Shown one piece after another: positions 17,093 through 25,319 of a stretch of 51,321 bases of DNA. Under the pieces are notes generated by a model. It was not told the DNA's origin, did no database searches, and saw nothing but the letters and a program-made list of their open reading frames with translations. Made by a program: the position numbers and the translations under genes. Every line of letters starts with the position of its first letter. Position 1 is the first letter of the stretch. This stretch comes from an uncultured Phycisphaerae bacterium (GTDB lineage Bacteria; Planctomycetota; Phycisphaerae; UBA1845; PWPN01): positions 1-51,321 of the forward strand of contig CALLOB010000062.1 of assembly GCA_938005315.1 (NCBI GenBank), given 5' to 3'.

Positions 17093-18313
17093 ATGCGAGA
17101 CCGCCCCATGCAACTGATCGATCTGGATGCCGTGATCGCCGCCGGACAGTCCGCGCCCGAGATCTGGGGCCGGCTGGTCGAGACCGCCGTCCGCCACCAC
17201 GCAAGTGACATCCATATGGCGTTTCAGGCCGACGGGCTGCACATCGCCCTGCGCGTCGACGGCCGGCTGGTGGAGCAGGGAGTTATCCCTTCCGCCGACG
17301 ACGCCTGGCGTCTGCTCAACCATGTCAAGGTGCTCGGCGACATCGACCTCGGCGAGCGCCGCCGACCCCAGGCCGGCCGGGCCCTGGTGGATGTCGAGGA
17401 CCGCCAGGTCGATCTGCGCATTTCGCTGTTGCCCACGCTCCACGGTCAGGACTGCGTCGTCCGTCTGCTGGACCGCCGCGTCTCGCTGATGTCCGTGGAA
17501 CAGCTGGGCATGCGGCGCAGAGAGCTCAACCGGCTGTTCGGGCTGCTGGCTTCGCCGGCGGGCCTGGTGGTCGTCACCGGTCCGACCGGAGCCGGCAAGA
17601 CCACCACCCTGTATGCCGCCATCAGCCGGCTCAACGACGGCAGCCGCAAGATCATCACCATCGAGAACCCCATCGAGTACGACATCCCGGGGGTCGTGCA
17701 GTCGCAGGTCAACTACCGCATCGGCGTGGATTACGCCACGCTGCTCCCCACCGTCCTGCAGCACGACCCGGATATCATCATGATCGGCGAGATCCGGGAC
17801 CGCGAAACCGCCACCGCGGCGGTGCGGGCGGCTGTCACCGGCCACCTGGTATTCGCCACCATGCACGCCCTCGGAGCCGCCGCCACCATCCAGACGCTGC
17901 TGAGCCTGGACGTGCCGCCCCACTTCATCGCCCGGGCGCTGCGGGGGGCCGTCGCCCAGAACCTCGTGCGCCGGGTCTGCCCGGCCTGCGCCGAGCCCAT
18001 CCCCGAGACCGAATCGGTCCTGCCCCTGGACGATATCCGGCCGCTGCTGGAGCCCGGCCAGACGCCCAGGCTGGTCGTGGGACGGGGCTGCGCGGAGTGC
18101 TTCCACAGCGGCTACCGCGGCCGGATGGGGCTGTTCGAGATCATGGCCGCCGACGACACCATCCGTCGCCTGATCGACGAGCGCCGCCCCGCCGCCGACA
18201 TCCACCGCGCCGCCGTCGAGGCCGGCATGATCACCATCCAGCAGACCGGCAAGCTCGCGGCCTTCCTGGGGCACACCACCATCGAGGAGGTGCTGCGCGT
18301 CGTTCCGTCGTGA
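17093..18313 (+). CDS. Compact GspE/PilB-type secretion ATPase lacking the N-terminal regulatory domain
   Basis: The 406-aa protein has the Walker A motif GPTGAGKTTT (residues 163-172), Asp box ITIENPIEYD, Walker B IIMIGEIRDRETA and His box ATMHA. It starts near ASDIHM, the beginning of the N2 domain, so the N1/MshEN domain typical of GspE and PilB is missing. The tetracysteine zinc site of GspE is present (CPAC then CAEC about 48 residues later), which distinguishes it from PilT. The protein would power pilus or pseudopilus assembly at the inner membrane as a hexamer. An ATG five codons downstream (17108) is an equally possible start. Other machine parts are not adjacent; the prepilin-like gene at 47036 is a possible substrate. 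Confidence 0.9.
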   Translation: MRDRPMQLIDLDAVIAAGQSAPEIWGRLVETAVRHHASDIHMAFQADGLHIALRVDGRLVEQGVIPSADDAWRLLNHVKVLGDIDLGERRRPQAGRALVDVEDRQVDLRISLLPTLHGQDCVVRLLDRRVSLMSVEQLGMRRRELNRLFGLLASPAGLVVVTGPTGAGKTTTLYAAISRLNDGSRKIITIENPIEYDIPGVVQSQVNYRIGVDYATLLPTVLQHDPDIIMIGEIRDRETATAAVRAAVTGHLVFATMHALGAAATIQTLLSLDVPPHFIARALRGAVAQNLVRRVCPACAEPIPETESVLPLDDIRPLLEPGQTPRLVVGRGCAECFHSGYRGRMGLFEIMAADDTIRRLIDERRPAADIHRAAVEAGMITIQQTGKLAAFLGHTTIEEVLRVVPS

Positions 18314-18420
18314 TTCCCCGCGGGCACGAACGGAAAGGGCCAAACCACAGGCAGCAGGTCAGGTCGCGTCGCACCGGCGGTGCACGCGCCGGGTCGGCTG
18401 GTGCCGCGATCGGAACCACG

Positions 18421-18440
18421 GCCGGCAGACGCCTGCCGGC
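18421..18440. other. GC-rich hairpin in the 303-bp gap after the ATPase gene
   Basis: GCCGGCAG and CTGCCGGC form a perfect 8-bp stem with a four-base loop. No T tract follows, so it is not a classical intrinsic terminator; it could still slow or end transcription between the ATPase and rubredoxin genes. Apart from this and the promoter at 18501-18527, I see nothing else in 18314-18616. Confidence 0.35.
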
Positions 18441-18500
18441 GATGCGGACTCGCCGCCGCCGACTTCTCCTCCCTCTCCCCTGACCATGCCATCCCCCCTG

Positions 18501-18527
18501 TTGCGGAGTGCAACCGGCGGGTATACT
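18501..18527 (+). promoter_or_regulatory. Candidate promoter for the rubredoxin-like gene
   Basis: TTGCGG (18501-18506) and TATACT (18522-18527), spacer 15 bp, about 90 bp before the ATG. The -10 context GGGTATACTGTC is similar to other promoters here; the spacer is short. Confidence 0.45.
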
Positions 18528-18616
18528 GTCGCCCGTCCCTGCCGCCGAAGACGGCGGCGACCGCGGTCAGGGGCCGGTTCGACCGGCCGACGTTCTCAGG
18601 CCAGGAGTGCTCGCGA

Positions 18617-18958
18617 ATGAAGAAGACCACCAAGTATCGCTGCGTCTGCGGCTACATCCACGACGGCGAGACACCCCCCTCCGCCTGCCCCAAGTGCGGC
18701 GCGCCGCCCGAGAAGTTCACCCGGCTGGACGAGGCCGCGGCCGACCTCATCGAGCGGTCCCGCAAGACCAACATGCTCCACGCCCGGATCATCGACCTGG
18801 CCCGCCAGATTGAGAAGACCTGCTACGAGGGCATCGAGGACAATCTCGACCCTGGCTGCCTGGATGTCTTCCGCAAGACCGTGGCCGCCAGCTACGACAT
18901 GATGAAGCTCTCAATGACCGAGCTCCAGGGACACGTCAACAAGGGCAAGTGGGGCTGA
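18617..18958 (+). CDS. Rubredoxin-like metal-binding domain fused to a helical region
   Basis: The 113-aa protein starts with a rubredoxin-type knuckle fold, YRCVCGYIHDGETPPSACPK, with the second pair as CPKCG. The first pair is Cys9 and Cys11 (CxCG), one residue shorter than the CxxCG of standard rubredoxins. Residues about 35-113 are predicted helical (EAAADLIERSRK, HARIIDLARQIEKTCYEG, TVAASYDMMKLSM). This two-part layout resembles a rubrerythrin turned round, but no ExxH di-iron motif is visible. A role in electron transfer or peroxide defence is plausible only by analogy. Start: AGGAG at 18603-18607, nine bases before the ATG. Confidence 0.75.
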   Translation: MKKTTKYRCVCGYIHDGETPPSACPKCGAPPEKFTRLDEAAADLIERSRKTNMLHARIIDLARQIEKTCYEGIEDNLDPGCLDVFRKTVAASYDMMKLSMTELQGHVNKGKWG

Positions 18959-19134
18959 TGACACCCCGGCCGGACCGGCGGCAGACCGCCCCCCACCGCA
19001 CCACCGCCTGACAGCGGAGAGCCGGCCGCCGGCCCCGGCCACGGCGCCCGACCCGGCGGGCCGGATGCCCGGGCAAACCCGCCGGGCGACCGGCCGGCCG
19101 GCCTGCGGCAGCAAGACCCCGCCCGCCATGCCGG

Positions 19135-19140
19135 TATAAT
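19135..19140 (+). promoter_or_regulatory. Consensus -10 box six bases before the GTPase ATG (leaderless start)
   Basis: A perfect TATAAT ends at 19140 and the ATG begins at 19147. A transcript from it would start at about the ATG itself. No Shine-Dalgarno sequence fits in between, and no clear -35 box is seen. Confidence 0.6.
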
Positions 19141-19146
19141 GCCCGC

Positions 19147-20151
19147 ATGGCCCTGAACCTGACGCCCGACTATTTCGAGGCCGAGCGTCGCTACCGGCAG
19201 GCCCGTTCCCCAGAGGACAAGCTGGCCGCGCTGGAGGCCATGCTGCGGGCCATCCCCAAGCACAAGAGCAGCGAGAAGAAACAGGCCGATCTCAAGACCA
19301 AGATCAGCGAACTGCGGCATGCCCTGGCGGCCCCGAAACACAAGGGCGCTTCGGTCGACCCGTACCATATCGAGCGCCAGGGCGCCGGCCAGGTGATGCT
19401 CGCGGGGCTCCCCAACAGCGGCAAGTCATCCATCGTCGGCCGTCTGACCGGCGCCCCGGTCCGGATCACCGAGTTCCCGTACGGAACCGCCCTGCCCGTG
19501 CCCGGCATGGCCTTTCACGAGGACGTGCCCATCGAACTAGTCGATCTGCCCCCGATCACCCCCGGGCATGTGCCCGGCGGGCTGGCCAACGCCCTTCGCC
19601 ACGCCGACGTGGTTCTGGCGGTGGTCGATCTGGCGGCCGACGGGCTGCTGGAGGACGTCGAAACCCTCCTGGGGGTGCTGGCCGAGCACGGCATCGGCGC
19701 CGACCCGGCCGAGGAGGGGGAAGAGCCCGACGCCGACCTGAGTCACATGCGCGTCGGGCCGCGAATCTTCATCCTGGGCAACAAGCTCGACCTGCCGGGC
19801 GCCGCCGACAACCTGGCCGCCCTGCGCGAACTGCGACCGCCGCACCCCCCGATCCGTGCCGCATCCGCGGCCACCGGTGAGGGCCTGGACACCCTGCTGC
19901 AGGAACTGCTGACGACGCTCGACGTGATCCGGATCTACACCAAGGAGCCCGGCAAGCCTCCGGACAAGGAGAGGCCGTTTATCATGCCCGCCGGCAGCAC
20001 CGTCGAGGAGCTGGCCCGCATGATCCACAAGCAGCTGGCCGAAAACCTCAGGTTCGCTCGCGTCTGGAGCAGCCATGGGCACCCCGGCCAGCAGGTCCAG
20101 CGCCACCATGTGCTGCACGATCGCGACATCGTCGAGCTGCACAGTGCCTGA
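19147..20151 (+). CDS. DRG/Obg-like GTPase with C-terminal TGS domain
   Basis: The 334-aa protein begins with a helical segment (residues 8-62) like the N terminus of DRG proteins. The G domain has G1 GLPNSGKSS (87-95), G4 NKLD (212-215) and a G5-like SAATGEG. A TGS domain (about residues 258-333, IRIYTKEPGKPPDKERPFIM to DIVELH) ends the protein. This is the DRG/Rbg branch of the Obg family, ribosome-associated GTPases best known from archaea and eukaryotes. Oddly, G3, normally DxxG, reads DLPP (133-136), losing the conserved glycine that positions the catalytic water. An Asp/Glu-rich insertion (PAEEGEEPDADL) precedes G4. The message is probably leaderless, as TATAAT lies six bases upstream of the ATG. 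Confidence 0.85.
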   Translation: MALNLTPDYFEAERRYRQARSPEDKLAALEAMLRAIPKHKSSEKKQADLKTKISELRHALAAPKHKGASVDPYHIERQGAGQVMLAGLPNSGKSSIVGRLTGAPVRITEFPYGTALPVPGMAFHEDVPIELVDLPPITPGHVPGGLANALRHADVVLAVVDLAADGLLEDVETLLGVLAEHGIGADPAEEGEEPDADLSHMRVGPRIFILGNKLDLPGAADNLAALRELRPPHPPIRAASAATGEGLDTLLQELLTTLDVIRIYTKEPGKPPDKERPFIMPAGSTVEELARMIHKQLAENLRFARVWSSHGHPGQQVQRHHVLHDRDIVELHSA

Positions 20152-20217
20152 CGTGCCGCACAGCGCCTGAACCGCGTCCCGGACGGCGCGGGGCCGCGGC
20201 GACACTCCGGCCCGCCG

Positions 20218-21351
20218 TCAACCCGGGCGCGTGCTGCTCGCCGAACCGCCGCCGGTGGCCGTCACGCCCTCGGGAAGCTCGATGACCGTGCCTGATCGCA
20301 GCTGGCTGGGATTCCGCGCCACCCGCTCGCGGTTCAGCTCATACAGCTCCGGCCAGCGCCGGCCGTCGCCCAGGAAACGCTGGGCCAGATCGAACCACCC
20401 TTCGCCCGGCTGCACCCGATACTCCCGGCCCTTGGCGATCGGCGGAGGCGCCGTCGGCGGAGCCGGAATCACCGCCCCGGCCGGCCGGGCAGACACCGGC
20501 GCGGGAACCGGTTTCGCCGTCGGCGACCGGTCGTGGATGCCCGTCGGCGCCGCCGCAACCTCCCTGCCAGCCTGGGCCGTGGCCGGAATGCGGATCTTCG
20601 TGCCCACCGCCAGGCGGCGGGGATCCTTGTCCGGGTTCGCCGCGCTGATCCGGTTGGCGTGTTTCGCCGAGCCGAGATACTTCAAAGCCAGTGAACTGTA
20701 TGTGTCTCCCGGCGCGATGGTGTGCATGATCGGGGCCGCGCCAGCCGCGGGCGGCGCGGCCTCGGCGGCCGCAGGCATCGCCGGGTCGGGCTTCCGTTCG
20801 ACCGGCGCCGGGCGCACGGCCGTCGGAATGCCGCCCGACGGAGGCCCAGGCACGGGACGGAACGGCGAATCCGGCTCAGGAAGCGGATCCGATGCGGTCA
20901 TCGCCGGCTCGATCACGACAGCCTTCTCGGCCGGCGGAGCAGCACGATCCGCGCCTGGATCGCCCTTGGCCGCGGTCGGGGCGGACGTCACCACGCCCGT
21001 GGATTCCCTCCCGCCGGACTCCGGCTGCAGGGCGAACGGCCGCTCGGTTCGCTCCACCGGATCGCGCAGCGGCGCGGGGGACGGCGAAGCGGCGTTTTCG
21101 CTGCGATCCGCCGGCGGCGCCGCCGCGATCGGCTCCTCCCGCTTCAGCGGACGGATGACCATCGGAGGCGCGGGCGAGTCCGAGGCCGCCGGCCCGGGCT
21201 TCTTGACTTCCTCTGCGACCGGAGAAGTGGTCTGGGAACCGCCAGCCATCTCGCTCGATCGCGAACCACCGGCGCCTTTGATCAGCACGAAGCCCGCCAC
21301 GGCCACGGCCACCACGCCGACCGCAACAATGATCATCAACTCTCGTCGCAT
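20218..21351 (-). CDS. Membrane-anchored protein with two LysM domains
   Basis: The 377-aa protein has an N-terminal transmembrane anchor (residues about 5-24, LMIIVAVGVVAVAVAGFVLI), a long Pro/Ala-rich linker of about 180 residues, LysM1 (about 207-255, HTIAPGDTYSSLALKYLG), a second Pro-rich linker and LysM2 (about 310-365, YRVQPGEGWFDLAQRFLGDG). LysM binds N-acetylglucosamine glycans, so this is likely a periplasmic peptidoglycan-tethering protein. No catalytic domain is present. The ATG at 21351 was chosen because the anchor begins directly after it; the upstream in-frame extension lacks similarity. SD is weak (AAGGATG overlaps the start). Confidence 0.85.
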   Translation of the reverse strand: MRRELMIIVAVGVVAVAVAGFVLIKGAGGSRSSEMAGGSQTTSPVAEEVKKPGPAASDSPAPPMVIRPLKREEPIAAAPPADRSENAASPSPAPLRDPVERTERPFALQPESGGRESTGVVTSAPTAAKGDPGADRAAPPAEKAVVIEPAMTASDPLPEPDSPFRPVPGPPSGGIPTAVRPAPVERKPDPAMPAAAEAAPPAAGAAPIMHTIAPGDTYSSLALKYLGSAKHANRISAANPDKDPRRLAVGTKIRIPATAQAGREVAAAPTGIHDRSPTAKPVPAPVSARPAGAVIPAPPTAPPPIAKGREYRVQPGEGWFDLAQRFLGDGRRWPELYELNRERVARNPSQLRSGTVIELPEGVTATGGGSASSTRPG

Positions 21352-21638
21352 CCTTGAACCCTCGGTGTAAGGCGGGACCTGGCTGGCCCGCGCGTCGCCG
21401 CCGCGCCGGCCGCATGCGCGCAGACATCTCCCGTCACCCCCGACAACCGCGCAGCGCCCACCACGCCCGGGCCCGTGCGGCCGATGACCTCGCGAGGTGA
21501 CTTTCGTGAATATAGCCGCAAACCACCGCGGGTCAAGCGAAAACGGTGATTCGGCGGGAGGCCCCGGCATGCGCGACACCGACCAGGGATACCGCCAGGC
21601 GCGGACCGCTGAGGATCCCCAGGTGGGTGAGCCGGCGG

Positions 21639-21989
21639 TCAGCGATACCCGACGCCGACCCGGACGCTTTCGGCCCGGCGGTGGAAGTGATCCCGACCCC
21701 CGAACGCGTGCCCCTGGTGATCGATGAAACGTTCCCGGAAGAAGATGACCTGGCCTGGAGAGTAGTACGACGCCGTCGAAGGCCAGTCGCTTCGCCAGTT
21801 GAGCTGGCTGGCGCTGTACGCTCCGGGATGGCGGTCAAACAGCAGCGTCGAGGCCAGTGCGGCGCCCTGGCCCGCCGCACGGGAGCGGCAGGCCTGCGGT
21901 TCGGGCTGGACCGGCTCGTCGCGGCACGCGCAGCCTCCACAGACTGCGACTGCGACAAGCAACACAAGCAACACAACCCCGCTTCGCAA
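21639..21989 (-). CDS. Candidate small lipoprotein of unknown function
   Basis: From a TTG at 21989 the frame encodes 116 residues beginning with a good lipoprotein-like signal (RSGVVLLVLLVAVAVCGGC). The mature part contains AYSASQLNWRSDWPS and SYYSPGQVIFFRERFIDHQG, which is compact and aromatic-rich like conserved small planctomycete proteins. I do not recognise a named family. Other in-frame starts (ATG at 22103 or 22214) would put 50 or more residues ahead of the signal. The opposite strand also has an open frame here, of poor composition. The stretch 21352-21638 upstream of the LysM gene shows nothing else supportable. Confidence 0.45.
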   Translation of the reverse strand: MRSGVVLLVLLVAVAVCGGCACRDEPVQPEPQACRSRAAGQGAALASTLLFDRHPGAYSASQLNWRSDWPSTASYYSPGQVIFFRERFIDHQGHAFGGRDHFHRRAESVRVGVGYR

Positions 21990-21996
21990 CAGCCCG

Positions 21997-22086
21997 CACC
22001 CCCGTGAAGCGACTGCCGCCTCGCCGGCCGATCCGGCCTGCGGACCCCAACGCCTGGCACCCCCGTGAAGCGATTCCAGCTTCGCC
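21997..22086. repeat. Two diverged 29-bp direct repeats, 61 bp apart
   Basis: Copies at 21997-22025 and 22058-22086 match at 25 of 29 positions; the first 16 bases (CACCCCCGTGAAGCGA) are identical. They lie at the 5' end of the candidate lipoprotein gene and read as EAxxASRGC on the minus strand in two different frames. Purpose unknown. Confidence 0.55.
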
Positions 22087-22261
22087 CGAAGCTGAGGCAA
22101 CATTCGTTCCAAACAAGGCTTATGATGCCCTAGTCCGATAGGATAAGCCTCTGCGATGCCGCAAAAGGCCTCCGAATGGCCGGTTGCCGGACGTGCCATC
22201 TGTAGGGTTTGCAACGCCTTGAGGCCTGAATATCGCTTGCGAACCGCATGCCCGCAGGGCA

Positions 22262-22465
22262 GACTCTAACGATTTGGGCGTACCATTATGAAAAAAATGT
22301 TGTTACGTTCGTTTAAACGGACGCGAGATAATGTACACACCACGATTTTGGCCGTCGAGTGGTGAGACGCCGATCTCCGGCGACGCTAAAATGAAGCAAC
22401 GACCGGCTTTGAGCCGGCTGTCCGCAACCGCCGGCTTTCCAAGGGCAAGCGCCCGGGAGGCAAAA
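22262..22465 (+). promoter_or_regulatory. AT-rich upstream region of the Hsp20 gene
   Basis: About 70 bp (22262-22335) are much richer in A/T than the neighbours and include a 10-bp perfect palindrome CGTTTAAACG (22310-22319), expandable to a 16-base stem with one wobble. A GATAAT follows at 22327-22332. This could be a heat-shock promoter or operator, but it does not match the CIRCE sequence or a sigma32 consensus that I can recognise. The remaining part up to the start codon holds no gene I can support. Confidence 0.35.
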
Positions 22466-22984
22466 GTGACGCTGAACCCCTTGGCCGATCGTCTAAATCT
22501 GGGAACGCTGCAATCCGAGGTAGCCCGGCTGCTGGACCGCCTCTGGCACTACGGCGTCAGCACCGGCCCGCTCGACGGGCTGGATTACGCCCCGCCGGTG
22601 GACGTCCAGGAGGAACCGGACCGCTTCCTGGTGACCGCGGAGCTGCCCGGCGTCGATCTTTCGGCGCTGGATGTGTCCATCGCCGGGACGACGCTCACGA
22701 TCCAGGGGGAGAAGCCCCCGGCCCCGGGTTCGGCCGCCGGCAGCGAGCCGGGATACACGCAGGCCGTGCTGCTGGAGTCCGGCCGACGCTATGGCCGGTT
22801 TCGGCGCACGATCCGGTTGCCGGCGGCGGTGCGGCACGAGGAGGTTTCGGCCCGCATGGTCCGAGGCGTTCTGGAGGTTTCGATTCCCAAGGCGGTCGGC
22901 GGCGAAGCCCGCTCCGTGCGCGTGACGGTGCGTGACGAGGACCATCCGGCCGAGGCGGACACCAGAGACCAAGCCAGCGGTTGA
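22466..22984 (+). CDS. Small heat-shock protein, Hsp20/alpha-crystallin family
   Basis: The 172-aa protein has a short N-terminal helical arm (DRLNLGTLQSEVARLLDRLW), then an alpha-crystallin domain from about residue 42 to 148: YAPPVDVQEEPDRFLVTAEL, PGVDLSALDVSI, TLTIQGEK, YGRFRRTIRLP and the closing GVLEVSIPKA that carries the conserved GxLxxxxPK. It holds unfolded proteins as an ATP-independent chaperone. The GTG at 22466 was chosen because GGAGG lies five bases upstream; the longer frame to 22331 has no conserved residues. It converges with mutS2 43 bp away. Confidence 0.88.
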   Translation: MTLNPLADRLNLGTLQSEVARLLDRLWHYGVSTGPLDGLDYAPPVDVQEEPDRFLVTAELPGVDLSALDVSIAGTTLTIQGEKPPAPGSAAGSEPGYTQAVLLESGRRYGRFRRTIRLPAAVRHEEVSARMVRGVLEVSIPKAVGGEARSVRVTVRDEDHPAEADTRDQASG

Positions 22985-23026
22985 GCGGGTCTGCAGGGGA
23001 TTTCGCGAACCTCGGCGGGCCGCGAC

Positions 23027-24937
23027 TCACTTCTCGACTGGGGGCGGCAGGATCTCGCGGATCGGCACCTCCATCTCCACCGCCCCGACGGCCACGACCG
23101 CCAGCTGCTTGTGGAGCATCATCCGCACGACCCGCCCGGGCCTGTCGAAGCGTCGGACGTGTACCGTGTCGCCGGGACGCAGGGCGGCGATCATCCCGAC
23201 CCAGCGTTCGAAATCGGCCTGCTTCTGCTGCAGGGCACGGCGTTCGCGCTCGGCGGACTCCATCTGTTCGCGGGCCTGGTGCTGCAGGGCTTCGGAGGCC
23301 GATCGGGCCCGTTCGGCCTCACGGCGCGACTGGAGCGTGCCGCGGATGGCCCGGGCGAGTTCCTCGTGAGCCCGGCTGAGGTAGCCGCGCGCCGAGCGCA
23401 CGATCTTGTCGGGCAGCCCCAGGCGTGCGGCGATGTTGATCGCGTTGCTGTTGCCCGGCTCGCCGATCAGCAGGTGGTAGGTCGGCCGCAGCGTGCGGCC
23501 GTCGAAATCGACGCAGGCGTTCTGAGCCCGCGGCTCGGAGTAGGCGACGGTCTTGAGCACGCCCAGGTGGGTGGTGATCACCGCCGGGCAGCGCCGCTCG
23601 AGCAGTTCTTCGAGGATCGCGCGTCCCAGGGCCGCCCCCTCGTCCGGATCGGTACCGGCCCCGAGCTCATCGATCAGCACCAGCGTATCGCCGCGGGCCC
23701 GCTTGAGCATGACCAGAAGCTGGGCCAGGTGGGCGCTGAAGGTGCTCAACGACTGCTGCAGGCTCTGTTCGTCGCCGATATCGACGAGCACGTCGGCGTA
23801 TACCGGCACGCGGCTGCCGGGCTGGGCGGGAATCGGCAGACCGGCCTGGGCCATCAGACAGAGCAGTCCGATCGTCTTGAGGGCCGCCGTCTTTCCGCCG
23901 GTGTTCGGGCCGGTGATGACCAGCACGTCGAAATCCTCGCCCAGCCGCACGGAGATCGGCACCACCTCCCGCTCTTCGCCGGCGGCGCGGGCCTGCCGTG
24001 CGAGATCCGCCAGCAACGGGTGGCGGGCCTGTCGCAGGTGCAGACTCCCGTCGGTGGAGATCTCCGGACAATGCATGTCCAGGACCCGGGCGAACCGCAC
24101 CTTGGCGGCCACCAGGTCCAGGACCGCCAGGGCGTCCAGCGTGGCCAGGATCGCGGCCTGGTTGAGAAACACCTGATGCGTCAGGTTCCACAGCAGGCGG
24201 TTGATCTCCTCGCGCTCATCCTGGCGCAGGGCGACGATGCGGTTGTTCAGTTCCACCGCCTCGGCCGGCTCCACGAACAGCGTCGCCCCAGAATCGCTGC
24301 TGCGATGCACGATGCCCGGCAAGCGGCCGCGATGCTCGGCCGCCAGGGGCAGCACCAGCCGGTCGTCGTGGAACGTCGCCTCGGGGTAGCGAAGCCAGCG
24401 GGTGACCTGCCGCTCGCGCAGCAGCCGGTCCACCACCAAACCGATGGCAACCCGTGCCCGGCTGATCTCGGTTCGGATGCGGCTCAACCGGGCGCTGGCG
24501 TCGTCGCGGATCCGCCCCGAGGCGTCAATCACCCGGCGAATGCCCCGGGCCAGCGCCTCGAAGTCGCCGACCCGGACGCACAACTCCCGCAATTCCCCCA
24601 GATGCGGAGGCAGGGACGCGGCCCACTCGACCACCTCGTGGGTGGCCGTAAAGGTGTCGGCCAGGACGGCGAAATCATCCGGCTCCAGGCAATGCGGTGG
24701 AACGGCCGACCGCACCAGATCCCGGACGTCATGCACACCGCCGAACGGCGGGAGTCCCGGTCCGGCGGCGACCTCGATCATCTCCCTGACCTGGCGCTGC
24801 CAGCGTTCGACGAGTTCACGGCGGGCCACCGGGACGATCTTCAGCGCGAGCCGCCGCCCCAGCGCGCAGCTGACGTGATCCGCGAGCATCCGTCGGACGG
24901 CATCGAACTCGAGCTTGGCCAGCCCATGGACGTCCAC
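23027..24937 (-). CDS. mutS2: MutS2-family ATPase lacking the C-terminal Smr domain
   Basis: The 636-aa protein carries the MutS2 N-terminal region (LEFDAVRRMLADHVSCALGR), the clamp/lever helices, Walker A ITGPNTGGKTAALKT (about residues 340-354), Walker B LVLIDELGAGTDPDEG (about 418-433) and a His-containing switch ITTHL. A coiled coil (about 520-580) and a KOW-like module (RPGDTVHVRRFDRPGRVV) follow. The protein then stops, whereas Bacillus-type MutS2 (about 785 aa) continues into a Smr nuclease domain. MutS2 binds branched DNA and, in Bacillus, collided ribosomes, with Smr supplying cleavage. Start is GTG at 24937. A TAAGAT eight bases upstream may be a -10 box, allowing a leaderless message. 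Confidence 0.9.
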   Translation of the reverse strand: MDVHGLAKLEFDAVRRMLADHVSCALGRRLALKIVPVARRELVERWQRQVREMIEVAAGPGLPPFGGVHDVRDLVRSAVPPHCLEPDDFAVLADTFTATHEVVEWAASLPPHLGELRELCVRVGDFEALARGIRRVIDASGRIRDDASARLSRIRTEISRARVAIGLVVDRLLRERQVTRWLRYPEATFHDDRLVLPLAAEHRGRLPGIVHRSSDSGATLFVEPAEAVELNNRIVALRQDEREEINRLLWNLTHQVFLNQAAILATLDALAVLDLVAAKVRFARVLDMHCPEISTDGSLHLRQARHPLLADLARQARAAGEEREVVPISVRLGEDFDVLVITGPNTGGKTAALKTIGLLCLMAQAGLPIPAQPGSRVPVYADVLVDIGDEQSLQQSLSTFSAHLAQLLVMLKRARGDTLVLIDELGAGTDPDEGAALGRAILEELLERRCPAVITTHLGVLKTVAYSEPRAQNACVDFDGRTLRPTYHLLIGEPGNSNAINIAARLGLPDKIVRSARGYLSRAHEELARAIRGTLQSRREAERARSASEALQHQAREQMESAERERRALQQKQADFERWVGMIAALRPGDTVHVRRFDRPGRVVRMMLHKQLAVVAVGAVEMEVPIREILPPPVEK

Positions 24938-25319
24938 GGTGTTCCATCTTACTGATCGCAGCGCGGCCGCTCCAGGAGGGCGGCGCGATCCTGCGACTGC
25001 TTCAAGCTTCGGCCCCCGCGATCGTTAGCCCGGAATCGGCCCCCACGAAAGGCGAGGCCGGAATGGTTTTTCGAGCGGGCCTTCAGGCCTGCGTGGGGCT
25101 GGCGGCTTCATCGGCCGGCGAGGATGACGGCTGGCGTGGGGGTTCCGGGCGCGCGCGGGAGGGCGCAGCGTGCGACGGAGCACGGCGCGACTTTTGCGCG
25201 AAGCGACAAAGACCTTCAGCCTGTCCGGCGGAGGCGACGATATAGAGGCAGGTTATCGGACAATAAACGCTCCGCAGCAGTTACTGGACCTGGGCCCCAA
25301 CGGGGCCGATGAGTAGACC
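24938..25319. other. Intergenic region between divergent mutS2 and the TolB-like gene
   Basis: No supportable gene. On the plus strand an AT-rich patch (TATAGA at 25242-25247; ACAATAAAC near 25260) may hold the promoter of the TolB-like gene. A hairpin GGCCCC-AAC-GGGGCC lies about 15 bp before its ATG and could hinder ribosome access. Short open frames here have poor codon composition. Confidence 0.35.

Noticed and set aside
22289-22366. Short plus-strand frame starting ATGAAAAAAATG
   Set aside because: Only about 25 codons, lies in the AT-rich upstream region of hsp20, has no SD and no recognisable feature.
25063-25245. 60-aa plus-strand frame between mutS2 and the TolB-like gene
   Set aside because: No SD, no family, and composition like a random GC-rich frame.
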